Positions 16,743 to 25,267 of a DNA stretch of 64,000 bases are shown piece after piece (the stretch's first letter is position 1; each line of letters opens with the position of its first letter). Made by a program: the position numbers and the translations under genes. Source of the DNA: Streptomyces sp. NBC_00390 (GTDB taxonomy: Bacteria; Actinomycetota; Actinomycetes; Streptomycetales; Streptomycetaceae); assembly GCF_036057275.1 (NCBI RefSeq), contig NZ_CP107945.1:6634001-6698000 (forward strand). Direction: 5' to 3'. A model generated the notes under the pieces. That model did not search any database. It saw only the letters and a program-made list of their open reading frames with translations, and was not told the origin of the DNA.

Positions 16743-18191
16743 ATGAACGACCAGCACGACCACGGAGCGCTCGGCGACGCCGAGTACGCGGAGTTCATGG
16801 AGCTCGCCGCGGAAGAGGGATTCGACGTCGAAGACGTCGAGGGCGCGATCGAGGCGGCCGGGCACGGCCCGCTGCCCGTCCTCGCCGTCGTCGGCCGCCC
16901 CAATGTCGGTAAGTCGACCCTGGTGAACCGCATCATCGGGCGCCGCGAAGCCGTCGTCGAGGACAAGCCCGGCGTCACCCGCGACCGCGTCACGTACGAG
17001 GCCGAGTGGGCCGGCCGCCGCTTCAAGATCGTCGACACCGGCGGCTGGGAGCAGGACGTCCTCGGCATCGACGCCTCCGTCGCCGCACAGGCCGAGTACG
17101 CGATCGAGGCCGCCGACGCGGTCGTCTTCGTCGTCGACTCGACGGTCGGCGCGACCGACACCGACGAGGCCGTCGTCAAGCTGCTGCGCAGGGCCGGCAA
17201 GCCCGTCGTCCTGTGCGCCAACAAGGTCGACGGCCCGAGCGGTGAGGCGGACGCGACCGCCCTGTGGTCGCTCGGCCTGGGCGAGCCGCACCCGGTCTCC
17301 TCGCTGCACGGCCGTGGCACTGGCGACATGCTCGATGCCGTCCTGGAGGTCCTGCCCGACGCCCCGGCGCAGACCTTCGGCAACGCGGTCGGCGGCCCGC
17401 GCCGGATCGCTCTGATCGGCCGCCCGAACGTGGGCAAGTCCTCGCTGCTCAACAAGGTGGCGAACGAGGAACGCGTCGTCGTCAACGAACTGGCGGGCAC
17501 CACCCGTGACCCGGTCGACGAGCTGATCGAACTCGGCGGTGTGACGTGGAAGTTCGTCGACACGGCCGGTATCCGCCGCCGTGTCCACCTCCAGGAGGGC
17601 GCGGACTACTACGCCTCGCTGCGTACCGCCGCCGCCGTCGAGAAGGCGGAGGTCGCCGTCATTCTCATCGACGCGAGCGAGACGATCAGCGTCCAGGACC
17701 AGCGGATCATCACGATGGCCGTCGAGGCCGGCCGCGCGATGGTCATCGCCTACAACAAGTGGGACACCCTCGACGAGGAGCGTCGCTACTACCTCGAGCG
17801 CGAGATCGAGACCGAGCTCGGCCAGATCGCCTGGGCCCCGCGGGTCAATGTCTCGGCCCTGACCGGCCGCCACATGGAGAAGCTGGTCCCGGCGATCGAG
17901 ACCGCGCTGGCGGGCTGGGAGACCCGTGTCCCGACCGGCCGGCTGAACGCCTTCCTGGGCGAGATCGTCGCGTCCCACCCGCACCCGATCCGCGGCGGCA
18001 AGCAGCCCCGCATCCTGTTCGGCACTCAGGCCGGCACCAAGCCGCCGCGCTTCGTGCTGTTCGCCTCGGGCTTCCTCGAGCACGGCTACCGCCGCTTCGT
18101 CGAGCGCCGGCTGCGCGAGGAGTTCGGCTTCGACGGCACGCCGATCCACATCTCGGTCCGTGTGCGCGAGAAGCGCAGCCGCAAGAAGTAG
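16743..18191 (+). CDS. der: Ribosome-associated GTPase Der (EngA)
   Basis: 482 aa, essential GTPase of 50S ribosome assembly. Two GTPase domains in tandem are clear: VVGRPNVGKSTL with DTGGWE and ANKVDG, then LIGRPNVGKSSLL with DTAGIRR and YNKWD. A KH-like C-terminal domain ends in basic residues (KRSRKK). An acidic N-terminal extension of about 40 residues precedes the first G domain, as in other actinobacterial Der proteins. The start ATG 16743 is preceded by a GAGG site. A 17-bp perfect hairpin follows the stop. Confidence 0.96.
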   Translation: MNDQHDHGALGDAEYAEFMELAAEEGFDVEDVEGAIEAAGHGPLPVLAVVGRPNVGKSTLVNRIIGRREAVVEDKPGVTRDRVTYEAEWAGRRFKIVDTGGWEQDVLGIDASVAAQAEYAIEAADAVVFVVDSTVGATDTDEAVVKLLRRAGKPVVLCANKVDGPSGEADATALWSLGLGEPHPVSSLHGRGTGDMLDAVLEVLPDAPAQTFGNAVGGPRRIALIGRPNVGKSSLLNKVANEERVVVNELAGTTRDPVDELIELGGVTWKFVDTAGIRRRVHLQEGADYYASLRTAAAVEKAEVAVILIDASETISVQDQRIITMAVEAGRAMVIAYNKWDTLDEERRYYLEREIETELGQIAWAPRVNVSALTGRHMEKLVPAIETALAGWETRVPTGRLNAFLGEIVASHPHPIRGGKQPRILFGTQAGTKPPRFVLFASGFLEHGYRRFVERRLREEFGFDGTPIHISVRVREKRSRKK

Positions 18192-18205
18192 CCGCGGATC
18201 CCCAG

Positions 18206-18245
18206 CACGGCCCCTGCACCGGTGAACTCCGGTGCAGGGGCCGTG
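18206..18245. terminator. Bidirectional terminator between der and the convergent gene
   Basis: Perfect 17-bp stem (18206-18222 with 18229-18245) and a 6-base loop, placed between two converging genes. Confidence 0.88.
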
Positions 18246-18266
18246 TTCGTGTCCGCGCCCCGCCGG

Positions 18267-18602
18267 TCACATGCCTCTGCGGGGCGCCGGGGGCAGCGCC
18301 GGGGGCAGGTGGGCGCTCGGCCGGCTCGGCTGGTACGGCTGCCAGTTGCCCTGATGGCCGGTCTGGCCGCTCTGGCTGAACGATCCGCCACGGCTGCTGT
18401 GCAGTCCCGTCCCGAAGGCCTTGAAGCCGAGATGCTCTTCGCCGCTGCGGTCGCCGGGCAGCGTCCTGAACGCCCGGCGGAACTCGGAGTACAGCGCGTC
18501 GTAGATCGGCGTGGCCGACGGGCCTGCCGACATGTCGTGCGCGGGGCGCATGGAGGGGATGTGGCTCTGGAACGGCTGACGGGAGGGGTCGTATGAGTGC
18601 AC
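18267..18602 (-). CDS. Conserved Streptomyces protein of unknown function
   Basis: 111 aa from GTG 18602. It contains the recognisable stretch GPSATPIYDALYSEFRRAFR, then LPGDRSGEEHLGF, and a Gly/Ser/Gln/Pro-rich C-terminus ending PRRGM. I recall near-identical proteins in many Streptomyces genomes, always uncharacterised. No signal peptide or membrane segment. An internal ATG at SMRPAHDM could also serve as the start. It converges on der. Confidence 0.75.
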   Translation of the reverse strand: MHSYDPSRQPFQSHIPSMRPAHDMSAGPSATPIYDALYSEFRRAFRTLPGDRSGEEHLGFKAFGTGLHSSRGGSFSQSGQTGHQGNWQPYQPSRPSAHLPPALPPAPRRGM

Positions 18603-18696
18603 GTACCTGCAACGACCCCGCGGCCCGGCGGATGCGGGCGGGCCCGGGATGATTCTGTGGGGGCCGGAGGCAGTACCTCTCAGGACACACGAAGGC

Positions 18697-18762
18697 GTAC
18701 GCCGGGGCACGAAAGCACCCCCGGCGTACCTGATGCGCCTGCCCGGCCGATCGGGCAGGCGC
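18697..18762 (-). terminator. Two tandem hairpins
   Basis: Hairpin one: 18697-18707 with 18719-18729 (11 bp). Hairpin two: 18735-18745 with 18752-18762 (11 bp, 6-base loop). They lie downstream of the minus-strand gene ending at 18799 and should terminate it. Confidence 0.65.
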
Positions 18763-18798
18763 CCCTCACCTGCGGTTCTGCCGTACGACGGGCAGGTC

Positions 18799-19578
18799 TC
18801 AGGTGCCCGCGAGCGGCATCGCCGCGGCCACCAGCCGGCCGTTGGCGGCGGCTTTCTCCAGTGCGTCACGCAGCAGGTCCTCGCGCGGCTGCTGGCCGAT
18901 CGAACCCACCGGGGCGGCGAAGACCAGGACCATGCGCGACTTGTTGGCGGCGGTGCGCCAGCCCTCGGTGACCTGGAGCGGCTGGTGGGCCTGCCACCAG
19001 GCGACGGGGCTGCCTCCGCCGTTCCCGGGCTGCAGCACGGCGTGCAGCTGGCCCATGGCCACGAGCACGGACCAGCCCGGCAGCTGGGCCGGGTACTGGT
19101 TGACGTCGGTGACCGGGAGGAAGCCCGACTCGATCAGCAGCGGGAGGAAGTCGTCGCCGCCGATGCCGGCCGTGCCGGGGCGGGCGATGGGGGCGGTCGG
19201 TTCGACCACCAGTGCGGGGTGCACGTCACCGTTGATCAGCACGAGTCCGCTGGTGACACCGAGCACGGCCTGCTGAGGTGCGGCCCCGGGGACCTGCGGC
19301 TCCTCGCCGGTGATGGAGCGGACGGCGCCCTGGAGCTGGTCCTCGGCGACCTGGACGACCTGGGACGGGATGCAGGTGGCGTGGGCGAAGGCGAGCACGG
19401 CGGTCTCCTCGCCGACGAACAGCACGGTGCTCGTGCGTTCCTGCTCGGAGTCCCCAGGGGTGCGGCAGGAGGTGCAGTCGTAGCTGCCCGGGGCGTTCTC
19501 CCCGGCGAGCAGCCGGTCGGCTTCTTCGTCGCCGATCTCGGCGCGTACGTCCTCGCTGACGTCGAGCATGCGCGGCAC
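18799..19578 (-). CDS. Conserved Streptomyces protein with CxxC motif
   Basis: 259 aa, cytoplasmic by sequence. Near the N-terminus SYDCTSCRTPGDSEQE gives a CxxC pair that could bind metal or be redox-active. The rest (VLFVGEETAVLAFAHATCIPSQVVQV, GLVLINGDVHPALVVEPTAPI, LPGWSVLVAMGQLHAVLQPG) resembles uncharacterised proteins found widely in Streptomyces. GTG 19578 or ATG 19569 could start it; GAGGAG lies just upstream of both. No operon partners on its strand. Function unknown. Confidence 0.8.
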   Translation of the reverse strand: MPRMLDVSEDVRAEIGDEEADRLLAGENAPGSYDCTSCRTPGDSEQERTSTVLFVGEETAVLAFAHATCIPSQVVQVAEDQLQGAVRSITGEEPQVPGAAPQQAVLGVTSGLVLINGDVHPALVVEPTAPIARPGTAGIGGDDFLPLLIESGFLPVTDVNQYPAQLPGWSVLVAMGQLHAVLQPGNGGGSPVAWWQAHQPLQVTEGWRTAANKSRMVLVFAAPVGSIGQQPREDLLRDALEKAAANGRLVAAAMPLAGT

Positions 19579-19856
19579 GGGTGGCTCCTCGGACTTGTAC
19601 GGATTCGACCATGGGGCCGGGCGGGTTCCCGGCTCATAAAGAGCTCAACGGGTGATGTGCGGCAGGGGTCACGCGTGAACGCGGACGGAATCGGAAGGCG
19701 CGGCCCGGGGCGTTCGTGCGCCGCCGCCGCACACATGGAGCGGACCCTGGGGGTGCCGCGACGCGTCCCTGTCGCACTGCATCCCAGGGAACTGCTACCC
19801 GCCTTAGTAGAGTCCTTTGGGGAAACGACCATGACCAGGGGGAACGCGGCAACGCC

Positions 19857-21143
19857 ATGCGTATTTCATTTCTGCTGCACAATGCCTACGGCATAGGCGG
19901 GACGATTCGGACGACGTTCAATCTCGCTCGCGCGCTGGCGCGGGACCACGAAGTCGAGATCGTCTCGGTCTTCCGTCATCGTGACGAACCCGCCATGGGG
20001 GCACCGGCCGGCGTCACGATGAAGCATCTCGTCGATCTGCGGAAGAACAGCTCCGGCTACGACGGCGACGACCCGCTGGCCAAGGCACCGGCCAAGGTGT
20101 TCCCGCGCGGGGACGGCCGGCACAAGCAGTACAGCCGGCTCACCGACGCCCGGATCGGCGCCCACCTCGCCTCGGTCGAGGCCGATGTCGTCGTCGGTAC
20201 CCGGCCCGGCCTCAATGTCCATGTCGCCCGCCAGACCCGGCGCGGCCCCGTCCGGATCGGCCAGGAACATCTGACCCTGGACAGCCACGGCTACCGGCTG
20301 CGCCGCGAGATCGGGCACCGCTACCGCGTGCTCGACGCCGTCACCACGGTCACCGAGGCGGACGCCCGGTGCTACCGCGAGCGGCTGAAGCTGCCCGGCG
20401 TACGGATCGAGGCGGTGGCCAACAGCGTCCCGGCGCCGGGCGTGGCACCGGCGGACCTGAGTGCCACGTGGGTCGTCGCGGCCGGCCGGCTCACCAAGGT
20501 GAAGCGGTACGACGTGCTGATCGAGGCGTTCTCCAAGGTCGTTGCCGCCCGCCCGGACTGGCGGCTGCGCATCTACGGAAGCGGGGACGCGACCGGAAAC
20601 GAGAAGAACGCGCTGCGCGGGCTCATCGAGGAGCGCGGCCTGCACAACCATGTCTTTCTGATGGGTACGGCGAACCCGCTGGAGCCCGAGTGGGTCAAGG
20701 GGTCGATCGGTGTGGTCACCTCGAGCCTCGAGTCCTTCGGTATGACCATCGTGGAAGCGATGCGCTGCGGCCTCCCGGTCGTGTCCACCGACTGCCCGCA
20801 CGGCCCCGGCGAGATCATCGAGGACGGCGTGGACGGCCGCCTCGTGCCCGTCGGCGACGTCGACGGGATCGCGGACGCGCTGCTGGCACTGATGGACGAC
20901 GGTGATCTGCGCCGCCGCACCGGCCAGGCCGCTCTGGCGTCCTCCGCGCGTTTCGATCCCGCGCGGATCGCGGGACGTCACCTCGCGCTGTTCACCGAAC
21001 TCGTCGCCCGCGGCGAGGGCGGCCGCTCGGCGAGCGCCGCACGTGACGCGTTCCACAGGTGCCGAAGCGCACTCTATGACGCCGCCTACTCCCTGCGTTA
21101 TGTTGCCGCGGATGTGATCCGCAAACGGAAGAAGAGCACATGA
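19857..21143 (+). CDS. GT4-family glycosyltransferase
   Basis: 428 aa. Retaining GT-B transferase for cell-surface polysaccharide or glycolipid synthesis; sugar and acceptor cannot be told. The N-domain starts MRISFLLHNAYGIGGTIRTTFNLARAL, with the glycine-rich donor loop. The C-domain has VVAAGRLTKVKRYDVLIEAF and the EX7E motif in LESFGMTIVEAMRCGLPVV. ATG 19857 is the family start; an upstream open frame is ignored. A basic tail (VIRKRKKST) may contact the membrane. The stop overlaps the next gene as ATGA, so the two act together. Confidence 0.9.
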   Translation: MRISFLLHNAYGIGGTIRTTFNLARALARDHEVEIVSVFRHRDEPAMGAPAGVTMKHLVDLRKNSSGYDGDDPLAKAPAKVFPRGDGRHKQYSRLTDARIGAHLASVEADVVVGTRPGLNVHVARQTRRGPVRIGQEHLTLDSHGYRLRREIGHRYRVLDAVTTVTEADARCYRERLKLPGVRIEAVANSVPAPGVAPADLSATWVVAAGRLTKVKRYDVLIEAFSKVVAARPDWRLRIYGSGDATGNEKNALRGLIEERGLHNHVFLMGTANPLEPEWVKGSIGVVTSSLESFGMTIVEAMRCGLPVVSTDCPHGPGEIIEDGVDGRLVPVGDVDGIADALLALMDDGDLRRRTGQAALASSARFDPARIAGRHLALFTELVARGEGGRSASAARDAFHRCRSALYDAAYSLRYVAADVIRKRKKST

Positions 21144-21940
21144 CCACGTCCACCCTGCGGCCCGTGCCGCGGGCCGACTGCATCGCGGATGCCGCAGGCG
21201 GCATCACCTTCGACGTGGTGGGAGCCGATTCGCCCCAGGCGGCGCTCGTGCTGAAGCGGAGGGGCGGCGGCAAGGCCCCCGAGGACGAACTGCGCCTTCC
21301 GCTGACTCCTTTGGGCGGCGGCGTCTCCCGTGCCGTGCTGCCGAGCACGGTCGAACTCGCCGAAGGCCGCTGGGACGCCCGCACCGACGACGGTGTGGCC
21401 CTCGAGCCCGGTATCCGTGATCTGCGGGCGATCGTCGACCAGACACCCGGGGACGGGACCGACCGCATCGCCGTGCGTGTCCCGTACCCGACGGCGGACG
21501 GCCGGCTCGCGGTGCGCTGCTGGGTGCGCGCCCCGCACGCCGAGGCCGGCGCGATCGGGCTCGCGCCGGAGGCGGGCACGATGTCCGTCGAGGGCCTGCT
21601 GTACGGAACCGAGCTGGGCGAGGGCGCCGTGGCCGAGGCCCGGCTGAGCTCCGGCGACCGGGTGCACGAGGTGCCGGTCACCGGCGAGGGCCGCGCCTTC
21701 GGGTTCACCCTGCCGTATGCGCCGATCTCCGACACGCCACCGGGCAAGGAACAGCTGTGGGAGCTGTGGCTGCGCCCGGCCCGGGACGCCGACGGGATAC
21801 GGATCTCGCGCATCCTCGACGACATATGGGACAAGAAGGGTATCTTCGTCTACCCCAAGCAGGCGACGGACAGTTACCGCGCCGTGCCCTGCTACACCGG
21901 GGACAACGACCTGTGCGTGCGGCTCACGGCGGCCGGCTGA
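21140..21940 (+). CDS. Unknown protein coupled to the glycosyltransferase
   Basis: 266 aa, no signal peptide or membrane helix. The sequence has repeated beta-rich stretches (TFDVVGADSPQAALVLKRRG, RIAVRVPYPTADGRLAVRCWVRAPHAEA, LWELWLRPARDADGIRISRI) that suggest two immunoglobulin-like or jelly-roll folds. Such genes follow GT4 transferases in Streptomyces and are often just labelled transferase. ATGA overlap with the upstream glycosyltransferase implies a shared pathway, perhaps surface glycan synthesis (inference). A perfect 14-bp hairpin ends the unit. Confidence 0.75.
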   Translation: MTTSTLRPVPRADCIADAAGGITFDVVGADSPQAALVLKRRGGGKAPEDELRLPLTPLGGGVSRAVLPSTVELAEGRWDARTDDGVALEPGIRDLRAIVDQTPGDGTDRIAVRVPYPTADGRLAVRCWVRAPHAEAGAIGLAPEAGTMSVEGLLYGTELGEGAVAEARLSSGDRVHEVPVTGEGRAFGFTLPYAPISDTPPGKEQLWELWLRPARDADGIRISRILDDIWDKKGIFVYPKQATDSYRAVPCYTGDNDLCVRLTAAG

Positions 21941-21969
21941 CCGTCCGCGCGCAGCGCGGAACTCCGCCG

Positions 21970-22000
21970 GCCGTCGAGGACAGATGCTGTCCTCGACGGC
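21970..22000 (+). terminator. Intrinsic terminator
   Basis: Perfect 14-bp stem (21970-21983 with 21987-22000) with a 3-base ATG loop, 30 bases after the stop. Confidence 0.82.
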
Positions 22001-22015
22001 TGGCAGACTCGGCGC

Positions 22016-22982
22016 ATGTTGGAAACCTCGGCACGTCTGCTGCGCCTGCTGTCCCTTCTGCAGGCCCACCGCGAATGGTCCGGCGCCGAACTGGCCGAAC
22101 GCCTCCGCGTCACCCCGCGCACCGTACGGCGGGACGTCGACCGGCTGCGTGAACTCGGCTACCCGGTCAACGCCAGCCCCGGTACGGGCGGCGGCTATCA
22201 GCTCGGCGCAGGTGCCGAACTGCCGCCACTGCTGCTCGACGACGACGAGGCGGTCGCGGTCGCCGTCGGGCTGCGCACAGCCGCAGGCCAGGGCATCGAG
22301 GGCATCGGCGAGACCTCGGTACGGGCCCTCGCCAAACTGGAGCAGGTCCTGCCGCACCGGCTGCGCCGCCGGGTCAGCGCGCTCAACACCTTCACCGTGC
22401 CCATGTTCCGCACGCCCCAAGGGCAGCTCGACGCGTCCGTACTCACCGAGCTCGCCAACGCCTGCCGGGACAGCGAGCGGCTGCGCTTCGAGTACCGCGA
22501 CCACGGCGGCAGCACGACTCGCCGGACCGTCGAGCCGCACCGGCTGGTGTGCACCGAACGCCGCTGGTATCTCGTCGCGTGGGACGTGGACCGCTCGGAC
22601 TGGCGTACCTTCCGGGCGGACCGGATCACACCGAAGCCGCCGCACGGCCCGCGGTTCGCGCCGCGCACCCCGCCGGCCGAGGACCTCGCCGCCTATGTCT
22701 CCGGGGGCGTGTCCACACGGGCGTACGCGGCCCAGGCCGTCATCCGGCTGCACACCTCCGCCGAGCGGGCCGCACAGACGATCGGCCCGTCCGACGGGGT
22801 GCTGGAGCCGCGTCGACGACACCCGCTGCCTGCTGCGCACCGGAGCCGCGAGCCTGGACGTCCTGGTCATCCACATCATGCTCATGGGCGTCGACTTCGA
22901 GGTGGTCGAGCCGCAGGAGCTGACCGAGCACATCACAGCGATCAGGGACCGGTTGTCCCGGGCTCTGGCCCCCGCCGGCTGA
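22016..22982 (+). pseudogene. WYL-domain transcriptional regulator, frameshifted
   Basis: The N-terminal HTH (LLRLLSLLQAHREWSGAELAERL, VTPRTVRRDVDRLRELGYPV) and the WYL core (RLRFEYRDHGG, PHRLVCTERRWYLVAWD) read in frame 2 up to GPSDGVLEP. From 22812 the family C-terminus continues in frame 3 (VDDTRCLLRTGAASLDVLVIH) to the stop at 22982. One extra C at about 22811 in a CCGCG run explains the break, and without it the protein would be about 321 aa. Either a recent mutation or a sequencing error. WYL regulators sense nucleic-acid or nucleotide ligands. The 3' end overlaps the convergent ctaD by 41 bases. Confidence 0.85.
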
Positions 22983-24654
22983 TGTCGTCGTGCGGGGCCT
23001 CCGGCACGGCCGGGCGCTCGGCGGCGAAGGAGGGGTGGTGCAGATCGAAGGCGGGCGACTCGGAGCGGATCCGGGGCAGCGCCGTGAAATTGTGGCGGGG
23101 CGGCGGGCAGGAGGTCGCCCACTCCAGCGAACGCCCGAACCCCCACGGGTCGTCCACCTCCACCTTCTTGCCGTACCTGGCCGTCTTCCAGACGTTGTAG
23201 AGGAACGGCAGCGTCGACGCGCCCAGCAGGAAGGAGCCGATGGTGGAGAAGGTGTTGAGAGCCGTGAAGCCGTCGGCCGCCAGATAGTCCGCGTACCGCC
23301 GGGGCATGCCCTCCGCGCCCAGCCAGTGCTGGACGAGGAACGTCATGTGGAATCCCAGGAACAGCGTCCAGAAGTGGATCCTGCCGAGGCGCTCGTCGAG
23401 CATCTTCCCGGTGAACTTGGGCCACCAGAAGGAGAAACCGGCGAACATCGCGAAGACGACGGTGCCGAAGACGACGTAGTGGAAGTGGCCCACCACGAAG
23501 TACGAGTCGGTGACATGGAAGTCCATCGGCGGTGACGCCAGGATGACCCCGGTGAGCCCACCGAACAGGAACGAGACCAGAAAGCCGACCGCCCAGAGCA
23601 TCGGGGTCTCGAAGCTCAGTGATCCGTTGAGCATCGTGCCGGTCCAGTTGAAGAACTTCACCCCGGTCGGGACCGCGATCAGGAAGGACATGAAGGAGAA
23701 GAACGGCAGCAGCACCGAGCCCGTGGCGAACATGTGGTGCGCCCACACCACCGCCGACAGACCCGTGATGGCCATCGTGGCCCCCACCAGCGTGAGGTAG
23801 CCGAAGATCGGCTTGCGGGAGAAGACCGGGATGATCTCGCTGATGATGCCGAAGAAGGGCAGCGCGATGATGTAGACCTCGGGATGGCCGAAGAACCAGA
23901 ACAGATGCTGCCACAGCAGCGCACCACCGTTCTGGGCCTGGAACACCACCGACCCGAACTGCCGGTCGGACTCCAGCACCAGCAGCGCCGCCGCCAGCAC
24001 CGGGAACGCGATCAGCACCAGGATGGTTGTGAACAGCACGTTCCAGGTGAAGATCGGCAGCCGGAACATGGTCATGCCGGGGGCGCGCAGGGCGAGGATG
24101 GTGGTCAGGAAGTTCACCGAGCCGAGGATGGTTCCGAAGCCGGCGAGTGCCAGGCCCATGATCCACAGGTCGGCGCCGATGCCGGGCGAGCGGTCCAGGG
24201 AGTTGAGCGGCGCGTAGGCGAACCAGCCGAAGCTCGCCGGGCCGCTGGGCACCGCCAGCGAGCCCAGCACGATCAGGCCGCCGAAGAGGAACAGCCAGTA
24301 CGAGAGCATGTTCAGCCGGGGGAAGGCCACGTCGGGCGAACCGATCTGCAGTGGCACCAGCTCGTTCGCGAAGCCCGCGAAGGTGGGCGTCGCGAACAGC
24401 AGCAGCATGATCGTGCCGTGCAGCGTGAACGCCTGGTTGTACTGGTCGTTGCTGATCAGCTGGAGTCCGGGGCGGGCCAGCTCCGCCCGCATCACCATGG
24501 CCAGCACCCCGGCGATCACGAAGAAGCCGAACGAGGTGACCAGATACAGATGCCCGATCTTCTTGTGATCGGTCGTGGTCAGCCAGTCGACGATCACCCT
24601 GCCCAGCCGGTGCGACGGTGCCTCCGGGACCGGCCCGGCCGTCCTTGTACTCAT
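22942..24654 (-). CDS. ctaD: Cytochrome c oxidase subunit I (orphan copy)
   Basis: 570 aa, 12 membrane helices. Haem-copper oxidase subunit I that holds haem a, haem a3 and CuB and pumps protons. Landmarks are FTLHGTIMLLLFATP (haem a ligand), WFFGHPEVYIIALP (His-Tyr crosslink), VWAHHMFATG (CuB histidines) and VVGHFHYVVFGTVVF. The main Streptomyces oxidase operon carries ctaC, ctaE and qcr genes; none are here, so this is probably a paralogue used with subunits from elsewhere. ATG 24654 has an AGGGGA site. The C-terminal tail is Pro-rich and the coding end overlaps the WYL gene. Confidence 0.93.
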   Translation of the reverse strand: MSTRTAGPVPEAPSHRLGRVIVDWLTTTDHKKIGHLYLVTSFGFFVIAGVLAMVMRAELARPGLQLISNDQYNQAFTLHGTIMLLLFATPTFAGFANELVPLQIGSPDVAFPRLNMLSYWLFLFGGLIVLGSLAVPSGPASFGWFAYAPLNSLDRSPGIGADLWIMGLALAGFGTILGSVNFLTTILALRAPGMTMFRLPIFTWNVLFTTILVLIAFPVLAAALLVLESDRQFGSVVFQAQNGGALLWQHLFWFFGHPEVYIIALPFFGIISEIIPVFSRKPIFGYLTLVGATMAITGLSAVVWAHHMFATGSVLLPFFSFMSFLIAVPTGVKFFNWTGTMLNGSLSFETPMLWAVGFLVSFLFGGLTGVILASPPMDFHVTDSYFVVGHFHYVVFGTVVFAMFAGFSFWWPKFTGKMLDERLGRIHFWTLFLGFHMTFLVQHWLGAEGMPRRYADYLAADGFTALNTFSTIGSFLLGASTLPFLYNVWKTARYGKKVEVDDPWGFGRSLEWATSCPPPRHNFTALPRIRSESPAFDLHHPSFAAERPAVPEAPHDDISRRGPEPGTTGP

Positions 24655-24765
24655 CGCCGTCCCCTCGCGGTCAACGCCCCGGGCATCTTCGGGTCGGGGG
24701 GATCGTGTAAGGAAGCGGTGAATTTCTGACGGTGCTCCAATTCATCCTGCTTCCCGTGTCCGAGA

Positions 24766-24817
24766 TAATTCCGCAACGGTAATTCCGGCCTGCACCGAGG
24801 CCCCGCCGAATTACCGT
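24766..24817. promoter_or_regulatory. Repeated TAATTC boxes upstream of ctaD
   Basis: Two direct TAATTCCG copies (24766-24773, 24780-24787) and an inverted copy. The inverted pair is ACGGTAATTC (24776-24785) and GAATTACCGT (24808-24817), perfect 10-bp arms 22 bases apart. They lie about 115-165 bases upstream of the ctaD start, in an otherwise gene-free stretch (24655-24973). Candidate regulator site; identity unknown. Confidence 0.4.
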
Positions 24818-24973
24818 ACGAACGCCGCTGAACTGCCCGTTCGGGTGAACAGGTCCGCGTTGAACAGGTGTCGAGATCCTGTGACAGAAGCGTGACAGCT
24901 GGGGTACTTGAGGCTGCTGAGCAAGCTGGTGATCCGCCTTCCGTCACCGTCCGCTGCCGCCTACCGTGGGTGC

Positions 24974-25189
24974 ATGGCACCCATACCGTCTTCCTCCCAA
25001 GAACCCCAGGATGCCCCCGATTCGTATGTCGGCCTCGGGGCGCAGGCCGCCGAACTGCTGGCCCGTGAGCGCGGCTGGACATCCGTCAGATCGCTGCCGA
25101 AGGGCGCGATCATCACCATGGAGTACATGGTCGGCCGGCTCAACTTCGAGGTCGTGGACGGCACGGTGATCCGCTGCTGGAAGGGCTGA
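24974..25189 (+). CDS. Small protein of the I78 peptidase-inhibitor type
   Basis: 71 aa. The C-terminal half (RGWTSVRSLPKGAIITMEY, GRLNFEVVDGTVIRCWKG) matches small I78-type inhibitor-like proteins common in Streptomyces. No signal peptide is seen, so a cytoplasmic role is possible and the inhibitor label comes only from fold similarity. ATG 24974 is chosen although a frame opens at 24908. A -10-like TACCGT at 24962-24967 with TTCCGT 17 bases earlier puts the transcript start at or near the ATG, which suggests a leaderless mRNA. A large hairpin follows. Confidence 0.7.
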   Translation: MAPIPSSSQEPQDAPDSYVGLGAQAAELLARERGWTSVRSLPKGAIITMEYMVGRLNFEVVDGTVIRCWKG

Positions 25190-25191
25190 CA

Positions 25192-25256
25192 GTCCCTGCC
25201 TGTATGTGACAGGCCCCGGCACCGAAGTGCCGGGGCCTGTCACATACAGCAGGGAC
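25192..25256. terminator. Bidirectional terminator, 30-bp stem
   Basis: Arms 25192-25222 and 25227-25256 pair over 30 bp with a single bulged base and a CGAA tetraloop. Placed between convergent genes. One of the longest hairpins in the window. Confidence 0.9.
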
Positions 25257-25267
25257 GCAGGGCCGGA

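Noticed and set aside
21098..24166. 1022-aa minus-strand frame over the WYL, ctaD and glycosyltransferase-partner genes
   Set aside because: No domain; antisense or offset-frame shadow of real genes on both strands.
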